This document shows, piece after piece, positions 11,570 through 24,160 of a DNA stretch of 64,000 bases. Below the pieces are notes generated by a model. That model ran no database searches. It was not told the origin of the DNA and was given only the letters and a program-made list of their open reading frames with translations. The first letter of the stretch is position 1, and each line of letters starts with the position of its first letter. This DNA comes from Notamacropus eugenii (lineage: Eukaryota; Chordata; Mammalia; Diprotodontia; Macropodidae): NCBI RefSeq assembly GCF_028372415.1, contig NC_092878.1, positions 134,802,750-134,866,749 of the forward strand, given 5' to 3'. The position numbers were made by a program, and so were the translations under genes.

Positions 11570-13345
11570 TAACTGAGAAAGACCACAGAAAACAAATCAG
11601 ACAGCAGGGATCACAGGAAGGTGGAGACTTGTTAGGACACAGAGGATCCCAGGTCCTTTTCAAACACTCCATTGGGCCTTAGATGAGCACTACTACTGAA
11701 AGACAGAAATGATAGCCTAGGAATTACCCTATCCAACCAAAGACTCTACAGAGGGAGTCCTGAGATGCTGCCAAGATACTGGATTTGACAAACTGGTGAA
11801 GGTTTAGGTTGGAGAACAGAAAGTAGAGCCCTCAGAGATTTCCCACAGCCCTCTGCCTCAGCTTTACAGGGGTCAGGACAACTCAGCTCAGCTCAGCCTC
11901 AGCCTCCCCTGACATCAGTAGGTGCAGGATGTGGCATTCTGAGCAGGCACAGCATTATATTCTCAGCCTAAGGTGAATAACTCAGGAGTCCAGCCGATGC
12001 TTCCTCCAAGCCCATGTCTGGCTGCTTCAAGTCTAGGAAGAGTAGTCTCGAGGCATTCCAGGAAGAATCAAGTCCAAGCAGTTCCTGAATACGTGGTAGA
12101 AACACCAAAAGAAAGTAGCTCCTAAATCTAGAAACAAGTAGGGGAACACGGGACCGAGAAAGGACTATAGTAAGAAGAGGTCCCAGAGTCCCTTGAAGAT
12201 AAGCTCTGCTTTATCTTACTATAATAAGGACCAGGAGGGCCTTGCCCACACCCTTCAGTTGTAAATCTTATTAACCCTAAGAGCAGAACCCATGATAAAC
12301 ACATGAAGGTAAACAAAAACCTTTTGTTTGAGAGATATTTAGAGGCTAAGATCCAAAGAAGATCGCAGTCTTACAACAAATCCATGAAAGCCTTGGAGGG
12401 GAAAAATTGCCCTGGCCACAAAGTCTGCAGAATAACCTGCAGGAAATTTAAAAAGATACACAACATGGAATATGCCAGATAGGAAAGAATGACAATAAAA
12501 ATTAACACCATAGAACAGACCATGGAAAAACCTCACTCAACAGTTGAACGACCTGAAAATTGGAACTGACCAGTCAGAAAACAAGTACTTAGTGAGAGAA
12601 AAACATATATCATAACAAAATTAAAAGATTGTTAAGATAGAAGAATAAAATATCAAAAATGATTAATCAGGAAAATGGTTCAAAGAGAGAAAACCTAAGA
12701 ATTATCAAACTATCTAAAAAGTATAATCAGAAAAAAGTCTAGATATCATATTTCAGGAAATTATAAATGAAAACTTTCCAGTACTTTTAGAACCACAAGG
12801 CAAAGTGACAATAGAAAGAATCTAACAGTTACTTTGCTTTATTTTTTGGAGAGGCAATTGGGGTTGTGACTTGCCCAGGGAAACTCACATATCTACTAAA
12901 TGTCAAGTGTCTGAGGTCAGATTTGAATTCAGGTCTTCCTGATTCTAGGACTGGTGCTCTATCCACTGTGTGACTTAACTGCTCCCACAGATTATTTCTG
13001 GAAAGAATCCCCTAAATGGAAACTTCCATGAATATCAAGTCAAAATATAAGCAAAAGAAAAAAAATACTCCAAGTCAAATAAAATGGATTCAAATATCAA
13101 AAAGTTATAGGACTTTGTGGCCACAACCATAATAGAGAGGAGAGCACAGAAGAATACATATTCTCCAAAAGACAAACTATAGAACTTTAAAACCAAGGAT
13201 AATTTACATGGAAAATCTAAGTACAATCCTACAGTGAGCGAGGAAAAGCAGAATGGACCTTTAATGGAACAGAGGATTTCCAAGCATTCTTGATGAAAAG
13301 ACCAGAACTCAGCACACATTTGGAAAGGTAAATGGAGGTACTGAA
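11570..13345 (+). repeat. Old HAL1/L1 ORF1-type element
   Basis: The 3' part near 13260-13330 reads DFQAFLMKRPEL, the same block as in the better-preserved element at 52816-57701 and comparable to the end of the L1 ORF1 protein. Upstream is a GC-richer, non-coding, UTR-like section at 11600-12000. The coding part is destroyed by stops, and a SINE sits in it at about 12838-12988. The 3' UTR seen in the 57-kb copy is missing. Confidence 0.55.
12838..12988 (-). repeat. Marsupial SINE inside the HAL1-like element
   Basis: GTTGTGACTTGCCCAGGG, GTCAGATTTGAATTCAGGTC and CTGGTGCTCTATCCACTGTG give the antisense SINE. Flanks ACAGTTA (left) and ACAGATTA (right) may be a decayed TSD. Confidence 0.8.
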
Positions 13346-14365
13346 AAGAAACACCTAGAATTATATACATTTGTTTGATTATAAAGGAATATGTGAAGAT
13401 GAATTGTTTAGATGTTAATGGAGGGAAAAAAGTAAATGTCTTCTAACAATCTGAATATCTGAAAAGATCATAGAAAGAGTTACAACAATGTATATATATA
13501 TATTTTTTAATGATCTTAGGAGACACAATTATAATACCAGCTCTAACACCAGCACAGTTCAAGTTTAATGTTGAGATGAAATGATGTGTTCATAAATCAT
13601 TGGATATTATTTTTCCCCCAACACAGCACAATAATGCATTAGAGATATAGTTGCATTTCTGGACATAGTTTTCTTTGACTCCATGTGGAAATGGATCTGA
13701 TCCAAAGATCAGGGAAAAGTGATTTATGTGGATTTCAGAAATATACTCAAATCTATAGGGTCTACATTTCATGTATCTGGGATGTTTTTGATACAGGGGC
13801 TGCAATGGGGAATCTGGGGCCAATCAAGAGTCAGGGAAAGCTTTGTCTTAGGCTTATAGTGAGGAGGCAAGAGTGAGAAAGTAAGCTACTATAGGGAAGA
13901 TGGGATGAATGACCCACATCTTCGGGGCATCTTTGTCTTCTTCCTGATAAAGCCTCCCCATGCAGTGGGTAGGTGGGAGGAAAGAATCTATGTTAGGGAA
14001 ATGCTCATCCTACCACATACCACCTCCTATTGGCAAGGATCTTCTGAAAAATTTTCCAGTGTTTATAGGACAACTCTGCTGGTGCCAATTCCTATGTGAA
14101 AAACCCAAGGTTCAAAGGAAAGGGGCCAGTGGCCTAGGGAGAGTTTCTGTTCCTGGGCTCTTGGGCTTACCTGTCTGTTAGTGACAATAGGTCAATGGCT
14201 AGATTTGATGGGGGTAGGGATGAGTGTTCCCTCCTCCACCAGGGTTACTCTCCTCAATGGTGTGTCAAGCTAGAAGCCAGGATGCTGGTTTGCAGGATAG
14301 GGAATTTCTAATTCTGGTTCTCTTGAGCTTATTATCTTGGGCTGTCTTCATCAGAGTCTAAAGAG
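13346..14365. other. Unplaced sequence, no gene seen
   Basis: It starts AT-rich, with a TA run at 13488-13505. From 13680 to 14340 it is more GC-balanced. Short frames of 62-77 codons lie on both strands but match nothing I know. An old LTR fragment is possible. Confidence 0.4.
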
Positions 14366-14760
14366 AAGGAGTATTCCATCACAATCATATACCACAACTT
14401 GTTCAATATTGTTTTAAGAACAACTCTGAGCAGATAAGCCATTTTGAGTATTATAAACACCCAAATTAACTACAAAGGACATGTGAAGGAAGATACTATC
14501 TGCAACCAGAGAAAGAACTGATAAAAAGAAAAATGTGCAGAATGTTTTTACATATATATTTATTTGTGTCTAATAACAGCCATCTCTAAGGGGTAGAGAG
14601 GGAAGGATAAAAAAGAAATGTATATGATAATTTTCTTGTATATTTAAAAGGAATAACAAGTTATACATAATAGATTTGCAGTTATATGTGCAATCATTTT
14701 TTTATTATAAATGTTTGTTTTATTGCATAAATCAAAAACAAAATAAATAAATAAAGGAAA
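14366..14760. repeat. L1 3' end with inverted 5' part
   Basis: 14366-14410 is antisense L1 (AGTATTCCATCACAATCATA, then CCACAACTTGTTCAATATTG). From 14411 the sequence turns to sense L1 3' UTR (AAGAACAACTCTGAGCAGAT, then AACCAGAGAAAGAACTGATA) and ends in an A/T-rich tail near 14755. Confidence 0.65.
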
Positions 14761-17154
14761 GTAGTGGTGGTAGCTTGGTTCCACTGAAACATGTTGCCTC
14801 CTGTCTATACCTCAGGATGTGTCACCTGTCCCATTGAGATCAATTGATCTGCTACCCCTCAATGTCCACTCACTCCCCATGCCTACTCAAACCAGATTTA
14901 CTAACTCATTTTTGGGTCAGGCCCTTATAAGAGCTTTCTGATTGGGTCATAACTGGAACTAATTGGCATTGAATCTGCCATCCTATAAACACATTCATTT
15001 AAAAAGAGAAGTGAGAACCGTGTAAACAAAATCATTATATTTCAGTTGCATTTATATACCATTAAGAGGCATCATTGAGGGATTACTGGATTGGCCAACC
15101 ATTTTCAGGAAATATGAATATTTAATCATTATATTCCTATAGGAGAAGGGCATTTCAAGAGAAAAAACAAGTTTGATTCAACAATCTGATATAAGTAAGT
15201 CTTTAGAAAGAGATCCCTGGAAGATTGCTCTTAGTTGAAAGATTGGGAGCTAGGAAGACAAGTGTCTGAATTCTAGATCCAGAGCTATAGTTTCTCTAAT
15301 TCTGCTGACTTGAGCAAATCACATAAAATACCATCAGATAAACTATCATAAACTTCTAAGTATCAGTGCCATAATAGAAAGTATTTATAGGGGATATTAT
15401 ATATAAGGGGAAAAAAAGAAAAGCAATGTACCATCAACCATTTTGCTATTTAGGGCATTGAAATAGTAACTTACTAAAATAGTCCCTGGTTTGCATAAGA
15501 AAAACATTAAAGTTTCCCAAAGGTTTCTAATTTATAAATGGGCCTTGATTGAAGCTCTAAAAACATAACTTAAATAGTAAACCATGCTCTTAACAATACA
15601 CACGCAAGCAATTAACATTTTTCAGAAAATTAAAAACAGCAGAATTTAATCAAGATTTAAAGAGTTCATGAAATAACTTGGCCACCATTAGTTGTTCGTT
15701 TTGATAAAGCATTAATTAAAATTTCCCCCCTTTTACTCTTTTCCCCTAATTAACCCTACATTCTCAGGCTTGACAGGTTATCTATTCTAAAGATCAGTTT
15801 CTGTATTTGAGAAATGATGGGTTTTATTCTCTAATAGAATTGCCTTCTAAAATCCTTTCAAAGAAGATGATATTTGCTAGCTGTTTTGTCTTTCTTCTCT
15901 TACATTTTTTTTTGCCAAAATCCTAATCTCAAATATAGCCAAAAAGGTAAAAAATCCATTCAGAAATCTCCTAGTAATTATTTTATATTATCAGTGTCAA
16001 AAATTTTAGGATTTCTTCAAACCTGAAACAAATTCTCACTATCTCCACTTTACCTCAAACCATCCCCTCAGCCTCATTCTGGCCAATCTACCTCTTTGGG
16101 CACCATCTGTATATTGGATTTGATTGCTATTTTCTAAATGGAAGACTAGAAATTGCCATCTTATTTAACTGAATCTAAGGGTAACTATGTTCTATTTCTG
16201 AGTGCCCAAACTAGAAATAGTAAAATGGTGAACAGCAATTTTGTTGTCTCTCACCCAACAAAGAGAGGGGAGTTGATTTTGCATTCCTTCTTCCTCCCTC
16301 ATACAAAAGAGGCCCACAAGTGCAAAGAACCTGAGATCATCTAGGTCAGCCCTGGCCAAGCAGGAATCTATGTGATTCAATTGAAGCTATAAGTTGATGT
16401 TCATGCCAGGTTTTATTTTCTACAACACATTCTCAATTAGTTTGTGACACAGGTAAAGACTCCGTCAGGCAAGATTAGGAACATGCATGGTTTTAAATAG
16501 ACACAAATAGAACAATTCAATTGTCGGTCTTACCATTATTGGGACACTGCTATAAGGTGTTTTGTAACCTCACTAAAGAGTTATATAACCATTTATTCTT
16601 TCTTTCTTCTCCCTTCCTCCCACAGTCTTATTCCCTTTCCTGTGGCATGATTTATCAAGTTAGGGTTTTCACTCACATAGAATGGTTGATTGCATTACAG
16701 GAAATAAAAATAACTTTTTATATATAATAAATTCTCTTATATGGAAATAAATTTTAAATAGAAAGTAAAATAAATCCCAGTGACAAGAGGTCATTCAAAG
16801 GGTATAAGAAGAGACTTGACTTAATTGCCTATATAACTACTGACTTACACAGTTTCTCTTTTCAAATTGAGAAAGTTGGTGATAAATGGATTTAACTTTA
16901 AGAAACCTTCTCACTAGTAGGAGGGGGGTAGCTTGGTACAGGGAGCTAAAGTAAGGGAAAATTTTAATAGTAATGACTTTTTTTTAACCTTGCAATTAAA
17001 ATATTACCTAATTCTAAATTCATTGTGGAACTTACTCATAAGAAAAATGTACCTCCTAAAAAACCAAAGGAAGAGTCATAAAAATATAATTTTCAAAAAG
17101 AAGCAGCTAGGATCAGACTATTAATTAAATCCAAGAACAATGCATGACTAGTCA
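14761..17154. other. Unplaced sequence, mostly unique-looking
   Basis: About 2.4 kb with no clear transposon. A very weak sense MIR-like stretch is possible at 15236-15390. The frames at 16153 and 16521 (63-68 codons) have no recognisable domain. Confidence 0.45.
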
Positions 17155-17262
17155 ATCGGTCAATAAACGTTTATTAAGCACCTACTATGTGTCAGGATCT
17201 GTGGGCTACTGAGAATGAGATTCAAACACTATTAAAAAGATGACAATAATTACAGATAGAAT
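17155..17262 (-). repeat. L2 LINE 3' terminus
   Basis: CAATAAACGTTTATTAAGCACCTAC followed by a TATGTGTCAGGATCTGTG block is the reversed L2 3' end. Confidence 0.75.
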
Positions 17263-17513
17263 CTGATGGATAACATTTATATAGTGCTCACTACGTTCCT
17301 GGCACTATGCTAAATTTTTTATGAATGTCTCACTTGACTGTAACAACCCTTCAAAATAGGTGCTATTATTATCTTCAGGTCACAGTTGAGGAAACTGAGA
17401 CAAAGATTAAGTGACTTGCCCAAGGACATACAGTTAATGTTTGAAGCCACATTTGAACTCAGGTCTTCCTGATTTCAAACCCAGGGCTCCATCCACTGTA
17501 CCATTTGGTTGCT
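17263..17513 (-). repeat. MIR-class SINE, nearly full length
   Basis: The whole antisense order is present: AACATTTATATAGTGCTCAC, CACTATGCTAAAT, GGTGCTATTATTATC, GAGGAAACTGAGACAAAG, AAGTGACTTGCCCAAGG, TTTGAACTCAGGTCTTCCTG and ATCCACTGTACCA. Confidence 0.9.
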
Positions 17514-17989
17514 AGACTTCTATGGTCCATGTGTATGTATATGGAGAGGGCAAAGATTGGTGGATGGAGAAAAGAAGGAAGAGGGAAGGAGAAAAGAATA
17601 ATCTTTTACCTGAAGATACCTTTGGCAGTCTTTTGGTTCTCTGAAATCCCTGCCTCCTTTGTTATCAAAAAGTCAACTTTGATTTAATCAGTGACAAAAC
17701 TAATTTCAATCCAGATTTGAAATTTGTCTATTCAGTCATTTAGCAAGTTGAGAAAATAGGACCTGTGACTTTTGTCTTAAATTAGTGACAATTTTTAAAA
17801 TTTAAAATGTATTGTTGACACTAAGGAAAACTTGTCTTTTAGAGTTATGAATCTGAGACAATGAAGAAAGAAAAGATAGTTATTATAGCCCTATTCTGAA
17901 GATCAATGCTTCTTTGAGGTGGTAAGAAGTAGCAAAACTGAAATTAAGTTAAGGAAAGAGGAAAAGAGATTTAAAAAAGAGCAAAAGTA
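17514..17989. other. No recognised feature
   Basis: AT-rich, with a purine-rich patch at 17565-17600. Confidence 0.5.
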
Positions 17990-18420
17990 CTCATATGTAT
18001 AAAGATATTATAGCAATTCTTCTTATGGTGTAAAGAATTAGAAACTGATGGGGTGACCATCAATAGTGGAATAGAGAGCACAAATTAAGAGATGCTTATA
18101 ATGTATCTATATGGTAGAATGCTGTGTTGTGCTTTAAGACAAAAAGATTGGCTTCAGAGAATCCTTAGAAGACTTGATATGCAAAGTGAAGTATGTAGAA
18201 ACAGAGGCACGGTTTATACATACAATATTTAAGGACAAGCAACTTTGAAAGACTTGGAAACTCTGATTAACACAAGGACCAGTTGCACTATCTTTCAGAG
18301 CTATTCAATTTACCCCTGCATGTGTGCTAGCTAAAGTCATGTGAAGAAAATGAAAATTAAGCTTACGTTTCTCAACGCATACAATAAACTTATTAAGTTT
18401 GCAAACTTATTTAAGATTGT
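17990..18420 (+). repeat. L1 LINE 3' UTR, diverged
   Basis: GTGTAAAGAATTAGAAACTG, then GGGTGACCATCAATAGTGG, ATGGTAGAATGCTGTGTTGT and a GTGAAGTATGTAGAAACAGAG block follow the sense L1 3' order with many changes. Confidence 0.6.
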
Positions 18421-18714
18421 AAACAATTTCTTCTAAAGACAGGCCATTACCACCCAGATATTTTAGATAGTCTCTGACAAGCTTTGTTTTGTTTGAATTC
18501 TGTGCTCATAAAAAAGTACCTATATGCATGAAGCCACAGATCCTTAATGATATCTTGCTTACCACTTCACTTGGTAGAGATAAAACTGATGCTAGAGAAG
18601 TTAAGGAATTTTCCCAAAATAATCAATTTAACATCTGAGCTGTCATTAGAAGCTACATCTCCTCACTCCCACTCTCAAGGTTATTGTACTCTACTTTCTT
18701 CCTTTCCTTGGCAA

Positions 18715-18960
18715 GGAAAAAAAAATATGAATTTTCAAATTAAAATGGCTCAATTGACAAATACAATTGCAAGTTCTAAGCAAAAATTATTTTTAAAGAT
18801 TAAGGGTAGAAGAAGGCAAATTAAAATGACTCTGAGTTACCATCCCTCACCTATTAGATTGGCTAATATGACAGAAAAGGAAAACGACAAATATTGGAGG
18901 AGATGTGAGAAAATTGAGACACTAATGCATTGAAGGTGGAGTTGTGAATTGATCCAATTA
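18715..18960 (+). repeat. L1 LINE, end of ORF2
   Basis: GAGTTACCATCCCTCACCTA, TTAGATTGGCTAATATGAC, then ATATTGGAGGAGATGTGAG and GAAGGTGGAGTTGTGAATTG parallel the last coding part of L1 ORF2, which is conserved even in eutherian L1. It lies downstream of the 17990-18420 piece although it is more 5' in L1, so these are two insertions or a rearrangement. Confidence 0.7.
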
Positions 18961-18963
18961 TTC

Positions 18964-19082
18964 TGTGTATATGTGTGTATACACATACATACATACATAC
19001 ATACATACATACACACATACATATAGGTGTATATATATACATACATGTATGTGTCTTTGTCTGTGTGTATATGAGTGTGTGC
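18964..19082. repeat. (ATAC)n/(TG)n microsatellite
   Basis: ATAC tetranucleotides at about 18981-19015, then TATA and TG-rich units. The frames on both strands are artefacts. Confidence 0.93.
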
Positions 19083-19084
19083 AC

Positions 19085-19340
19085 ATACTATGTGCCTACT
19101 ATGATGCCTACTATGTGCCAAGCACTATACTAAGCACTTTTTACAATTACTATGCAATTTAATCCTCACAGCAACTCTGAAACATAGGTGCTATTATTAT
19201 CCACATTTTACAGTTGAGGGGACTGAGGTAAACCTAAGTTAATGATTTTCCCAGGGTCATAGTGAGTGTCTAAGGCAGCATTTGAACTCAGATATTCTTG
19301 ACTCTAACTCCAGTTCTCTATGCACTGTACCATCACTCTA
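19085..19340 (-). repeat. MIR-class SINE
   Basis: CTATGTGCCAAGCACTATAC, TTAATCCTCACAGCAACTCT, TTTTACAGTTGAGGGGACTG, then TTTGAACTCAGATATTCTTG give a nearly full antisense copy. Confidence 0.85.
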
Positions 19341-21505
19341 ATAGGATAGTTTTATAAATATTAGACATAGATTTTTTCCCCTTCCTTATCTTGGGGAAAA
19401 GATTCCCATGACAATGAAGGGATACGTTCAATGTACAATAAATGTATGACAAGCAGAAATAAATTAAAGGAATTTATTGTCTACATAAGACATACCCCCA
19501 AATTCATGATGATTTCAGAAGACAACCCTGTCTTTGGATGCCATGGGTACTGTCCCATGCACAGGGGGAACTTCAGCAGAAACCTCTTGAAATCCCTCTC
19601 ATCTGTGGCATCCCTTAGATGTTCTTAGGATTTTTTCTCTTAATTTTTAACATAACTCCAAAAAAGTGGTTGAGGACAGAGGCAAATGAGTGTTTCAAGG
19701 AAATATATACATCATATCATATCATATGTCATGCCATGCCATATATATGTATATATACATACACACATAACATTTTTATATTTTTTTTATCCTTTAATTG
19801 GTAAGGTGTAGGATGACTATCTCAGGCAATTAATGTTTTTGGTATGTTTCTTGTTGTTTTACAGCTATTTGAATGTTTGCTGCTAGCCCTAGTAATGATT
19901 ACGTTACCATTCAGTGTGAGAGATGTTTTCCCTCGATGCTAGGCCCTGCAGTGAGGTCACATAGGTTCTTTGCTGTAGCTTTGGGATCCCATTCCAAGCA
20001 TAGGGAAAGAACCCCAATGTCTGAGCGTGCCTCTACTTCATCACCTTTGCTCCCCACCATATCCCATTGCACAGCTTTCCTTTTGCCCTCTGCCCTCAGC
20101 CCTGCCTTCCGTCAGCAGAAGGCAGCTCAAGTAGATAAATAGTAATCCAGAAGCAAAGGAATCAAGGTTTTTTAACAACCCAAAGGACAAAGGGAGATGC
20201 CTTCGATGTGCCTGATATTTTATTTTAGTCTGTTTAGAATCTGGACTCTACTAATTTTCACAATGACTTTGAAGTGTCTTACATAATCAATGTCAAAAGT
20301 AAACATCTGACAATAAGAACAGAAAACATATGCATATGTAAATATATACATATGTATATATATTTACATTCATTTGTGTATGAATCTAGGGGCACAAAAC
20401 ATCCCAGCCTCATGCAGTCCATGCCTCTCAGACTTGGTGTCACTCTAAAATCTTCATGAGCTGTCTTTCTGTGTAAAGAGGAGGGTGTTGTGTCCAGAGT
20501 GTGACAGTCTCTTAGATTATTCTAGCTGTGTTAATGCAAGGTAAATCGCCTTTATTAAATGTTCAATGACTTGTAAGTACTTGAGTTCATCCCCACATCA
20601 AACCTGAACTAAGAGAGTGATGGCATTAAACCTGCCTACAATAAGATGGCACTGAATTGAGATCTGAAATTGTAAGCACCCTCTTCCAAGAAAAATTACG
20701 TAAATAACTAAATAGAAGAACAAATTTCATTGGCTGGTATTTATACACACACATTTGTCTACAGAAACAAACTCTTTCTTGGCACTGAATTCAAAGAATT
20801 TACCAACTGGATCCTTGTACATGGGGCTATGAGTGACAAAGAGGAGAGTGTCTATAGCTTCATTTTTGCCAATAGGAGTTTATTTTTTGTTTTGTTTTTG
20901 GTAAAGACTTTCAATAAAATCTGAGGGAAGAATATAAACTTGATAGCTCAGTATTGCAACAGCTCCCTGAGACAAAGGAGCCAGAATACATTGTAATGTG
21001 ATGAGCTAAGAGAGCTGAGATGTGGTTTGGAGAATCTAGTAATGGATAATTAACATGTCCATTAGAAGATGACTCTCAAATAATTTTCTTAAGTGAGCTG
21101 TTGGCAAGTGCTCACTCAATTACTGCTTAAGATCTTTGCCTAATGCCCAAAGTTCTAAATTGTGTGTTGTTAGTTGAAGAGGGATATGTATACCAGACAT
21201 TCAGGATGCTGTCATTCTGTTGTGAAAGTTTAAGAGCTTGTCTTTCAATTTTTCCCAGATAAATGGTCAGTCTACTATCACATGGAGATGGGCCTTCACA
21301 GTAGAAACACTATTTTTTATTTCTAAAAAAGGCATTATTTTAAAATATTGTTTGAGGTACTAAAAAAAATGGCTGGAGAATGGAAGGAAAAAGCATAGAT
21401 GTGGGATCAGTTGACCTGTGATTGTCTTGGTTGAGGGTCAGGTCCCATAGATTTTCAAGTCTAATTGATTACATTGATTTTATATTTTAGACTTACATAC
21501 GTCTA
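19341..21505. other. Mostly unplaced, repeat-poor sequence
   Basis: Small simple repeats lie at 19715-19770 and 20325-20365. The 19870-20140 part is more GC-rich with several CpGs and an open frame of 89 codons (19873-20142) that I do not recognise. 20940-21300 is balanced, unique-looking sequence. No promoter or exon evidence. Confidence 0.45.
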
Positions 21506-21509
21506 CATA

Positions 21510-21655
21510 TTGTTTCCCTGAATAGAATGGAAACTCCTTGAAGATGTCAACTGGTTTTTGTTTGTTTGTTTGTTTGCTTTTACCTATCCCTAGACCCTAG
21601 CATAGTATCTGTGCTTAGTAGACTCAGCTTTTAATACATACCAGTCATTAACTGA
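21510..21655 (+). repeat. L2 LINE 3' terminus
   Basis: ATGGAAACTCCTTGAAGATG, then TAGCATAGTATCTGTGCTTAG matches the L2 3' end (TAAGCTCCTTGAGG...CAGTGCCTGGCACATAG). A (TTTG)n run at 21559-21580 replaces the usual middle. Confidence 0.6.
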
Positions 21656-21979
21656 TGGATTGTTGCTTCCTCTGCTAAATACAAACAACTTGAAATAAGC
21701 TTTGAAAATTGGTTATATTATGTAGGTATGAGCAGTTGTTAGCACTATTTGGCCAGCACTTTGGAATTCTCTACTACAGAAAATGGAAGAAATGGCCTCA
21801 AGTTGCAAGCATTTAATGCCACGTATTATTCATCAAACATCTCTTCAAAAGTAGTAGTAATTGTTCTCCTTCCGGTTTTCTTACATCTCCAAAGCATCCT
21901 TTATGCAGCGGAAAGGTCTATGTGATTCCTTGCCTCAGGAAGCTTCAGTAGCTGAGTTTGACCTCAAGAATAAAATAAA

Positions 21980-23002
21980 GAAAACATATCAGTTTGGCAT
22001 GAAAAGACACTTAATCAGACTTTACCCTGCCTTTCTAGGACAATTCCCCATTACTGCCCCTCATACTTTCCTAGTTCTAGCCAAACTGGTCTACTTGTGG
22101 TTGTTGTCTGTAAACCACTTGGCATCTCCCATTTCTGCCTTTGCAAAGGTTGTACCCCCATATACAGAATGCTTTCCCTTTTCATCTCCACCTCAGACAG
22201 ACAGATAGAAAGACAGACAGATACATAGATAGAGAGATAGACAGATGGACATATGAATGGACAGATGGATGGACAGACAGACAGACAGACAGACAGATAG
22301 ACAGATAGATAGATGATAGATAGATGATAGATAGATAGATAGATACAGACAGACAGAGAGATAGATTAGATAAATAGAGAGATGAATGGATGGATGGATG
22401 GATGGATGGATGGATGGATGGATGGATGGATAGATAAATAAGTAGGTAGGTAATAGGTAGATAGCTTCCAGGTTCAGGACAAATGCTCCCTTCTACAAAA
22501 AAGGTCATTTATGATTCCCCATACTATTACTATTCCCTCTGAAATACTTACTTACTTAATACTTACTTCTTTTACTGTATGAACTTTGTATTTACATATC
22601 TGTCCAGTGTCCCACAGTGTTTAAGTATCTGAAGGTAGGATTTGAATTCAGGGGTTCATTTCCTATTAAGTACTCCTCTAGACATCTGGCCCATGCCCCA
22701 GATATCTCTTCATACTGGAAGACCACTTTAATCCTGGAATTCATACTTCTGAAGTACCTCCCCTCCCTCACTCCTCCTTCAATATTCATATAAGGGAGGC
22801 ACCCAGGTCAACCATCTTTTCATTTCTCTCCATGCCCCAAGTCTGATATCTTCTGCTTTCCAGCCCTTTATGTATTGTCTTTCACATTAGGATGTAATCT
22901 ACTTGAGAGATGGACCTATTGTCTTTTTCTTTTATATTTGTATTCCCAGGACTTAACACAATGCCTAGCTCATAGTAAATGCTTAATAAATATTTACTGA
23001 CC
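21980..23002 (+). repeat. L2 LINE 3' region split by a microsatellite
   Basis: Before the tract: CTGCCTTTGCAAAGGTTGTA and AGAATGCTTTCCC..CTCCACCTCAG. After it: AGCTTCCAGGTTCAGGACAAA and TTTATGATTCCCC. At the end: ATGTAATCTACTTGAGAGA, CACAATGCCTAGCTCATAG and TGCTTAATAAATATTTACTG. This is the conserved L2 3' order, and its terminus lies at about 23002. A MIR-like piece may sit at 22610-22670. Confidence 0.75.
22194..22450. repeat. Compound GATA/GACA/GATG microsatellite
   Basis: About 255 bases of mixed AGAC, AGAT and GATG tetranucleotides. The GATG block at 22385-22430 is the purest. It sits inside the L2 copy. Confidence 0.97.
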
Positions 23003-23214
23003 ATATTTTTCCTGGTTCAAGTCCTATGTTCTACTCAATAAGCCATCTGTGTTCAAATATGTCTACGGTGCCTATCAGAGTTTGTGACACACAGAGATAG
23101 GATTAGGGAGAAAATCTGTGATTTTATTGATGTAGAGAACCCCTGGGTAAGGAAATTCCCCTTACCAGTGCAGGTTGGTACATTGTGTGCAATTCAGAGT
23201 CTTAGAGAGCTACC

Positions 23215-23310
23215 TAGAGCAGAGGTGTCATACTCTATCCCATGGCCCACAAAACTCCGAATTCCAATGTAGTTGAGAAATTGTTATCAAAATAAATATA
23301 ATAGAAAATC
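23215..23310. repeat. Possible old interspersed repeat
   Basis: GCAGAGGTGTCATACTC with TGGCCCACAAAACTC and GTTGAGAAATTGTTATCAAA resembles a recurrent mammalian repeat with GGTGTCAAACTC at its end. I cannot name it. Confidence 0.35.
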
Positions 23311-23455
23311 TTGTTGTTCAGTCTTTTTGCAGTTATATCATGACCTGTCCACCCCCACCCCCACCCCCCCTGCACAAAACTAGTATGTGTCAGAAGTAGA
23401 ACTTGAACGCAGGTTTTCCTGACCCCAAGCTTGTCCTCTACTGACCAGTGTCTCA
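23311..23455 (-). repeat. SINE with RTE-like tail, damaged
   Basis: TTGTTGTTCAGTCTTTTTGC is the reversed RTE/BovB-type tail. A C-rich run (23350-23371) interrupts it, and the SINE head AACTTGAACGCAGGTTTTCC follows. Confidence 0.6.
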
Positions 23456-23859
23456 TAAAATATATATATAATATATATAAAATGAATTATTAGGTAGGTT
23501 AGATGATGTTATTTAATATTGTCCACTTAACCTTTAGAGAACGTCTACCAAATATGGTTATTTCACAATCATAATTAAAATATGAACAAGGAGTAGAAGG
23601 GCAAGAAAGAAGACAAAGGAGATAAAGATGATCATGGTAACTGACATTTATATAACACTTCAAAGTCTGTGAAGCCCTCTGTATACATTTTTTTTAATTT
23701 GATGATGCCAAAATGCTGTCATAACAATTAGCCTAAAAATTCAGCTGTCACTTACATCTGCTCCTACTTAGAAAAACAAAGACACCATCAGCCTAGTAGA
23801 CAGCGCCTAGATTCTTGTTTCTATAGCAAGAGGAAATGATTCCAATTTACTTAACAGCT
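23456..23859. other. No recognised feature
   Basis: TA-rich start, then unplaced AT-rich DNA with a possible MIR 3' piece near 23640-23690. Confidence 0.45.
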
Positions 23860-24160
23860 CTATGAAGTTCTCTAAATATAAGTTGAATAGTGGGGCTAAG
23901 AAATGACCCTATTAGATCCCATTCTGACACTTAGGATTAAAATGTTCTCTGTTCCTGTCCACTCTGGTTTTAGCATTAACAGCATTGATACAATCTTTGC
24001 CGAATACTTAATAATGTGAATTCTGTATCTAGATTGTATGGTTTTGCCTCACAGCTATTATATGGAGTTAAAGACTGATGAGAGATCAATCAATGCGGCA
24101 AAAGAACTACGTTGTTCTTAGTTATTTTCTTCATTTGATAAAGTGAAGTATGACAAGAAT
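23860..24160 (-). repeat. Possible CR1/L3 reverse-transcriptase fragment
   Basis: AATAGTGGGGCTAAGAAATG followed by ACCCTATTAGATCCC resembles antisense L3 around the VPQGSVLGP region. Support is limited to short anchors. Confidence 0.35.

Noticed and set aside
19873..20142. 89-codon frame in a slightly GC-rich patch
   Set aside because: No recognisable domain or conserved motif and no supporting splice or poly(A) context; kept only as unplaced sequence.
22182..22508. Regular repeat that might be mistaken for a CRISPR array
   Set aside because: Units are 4-base GATA/GACA/GATG with no spacers, in a eukaryotic genome inside an L2.
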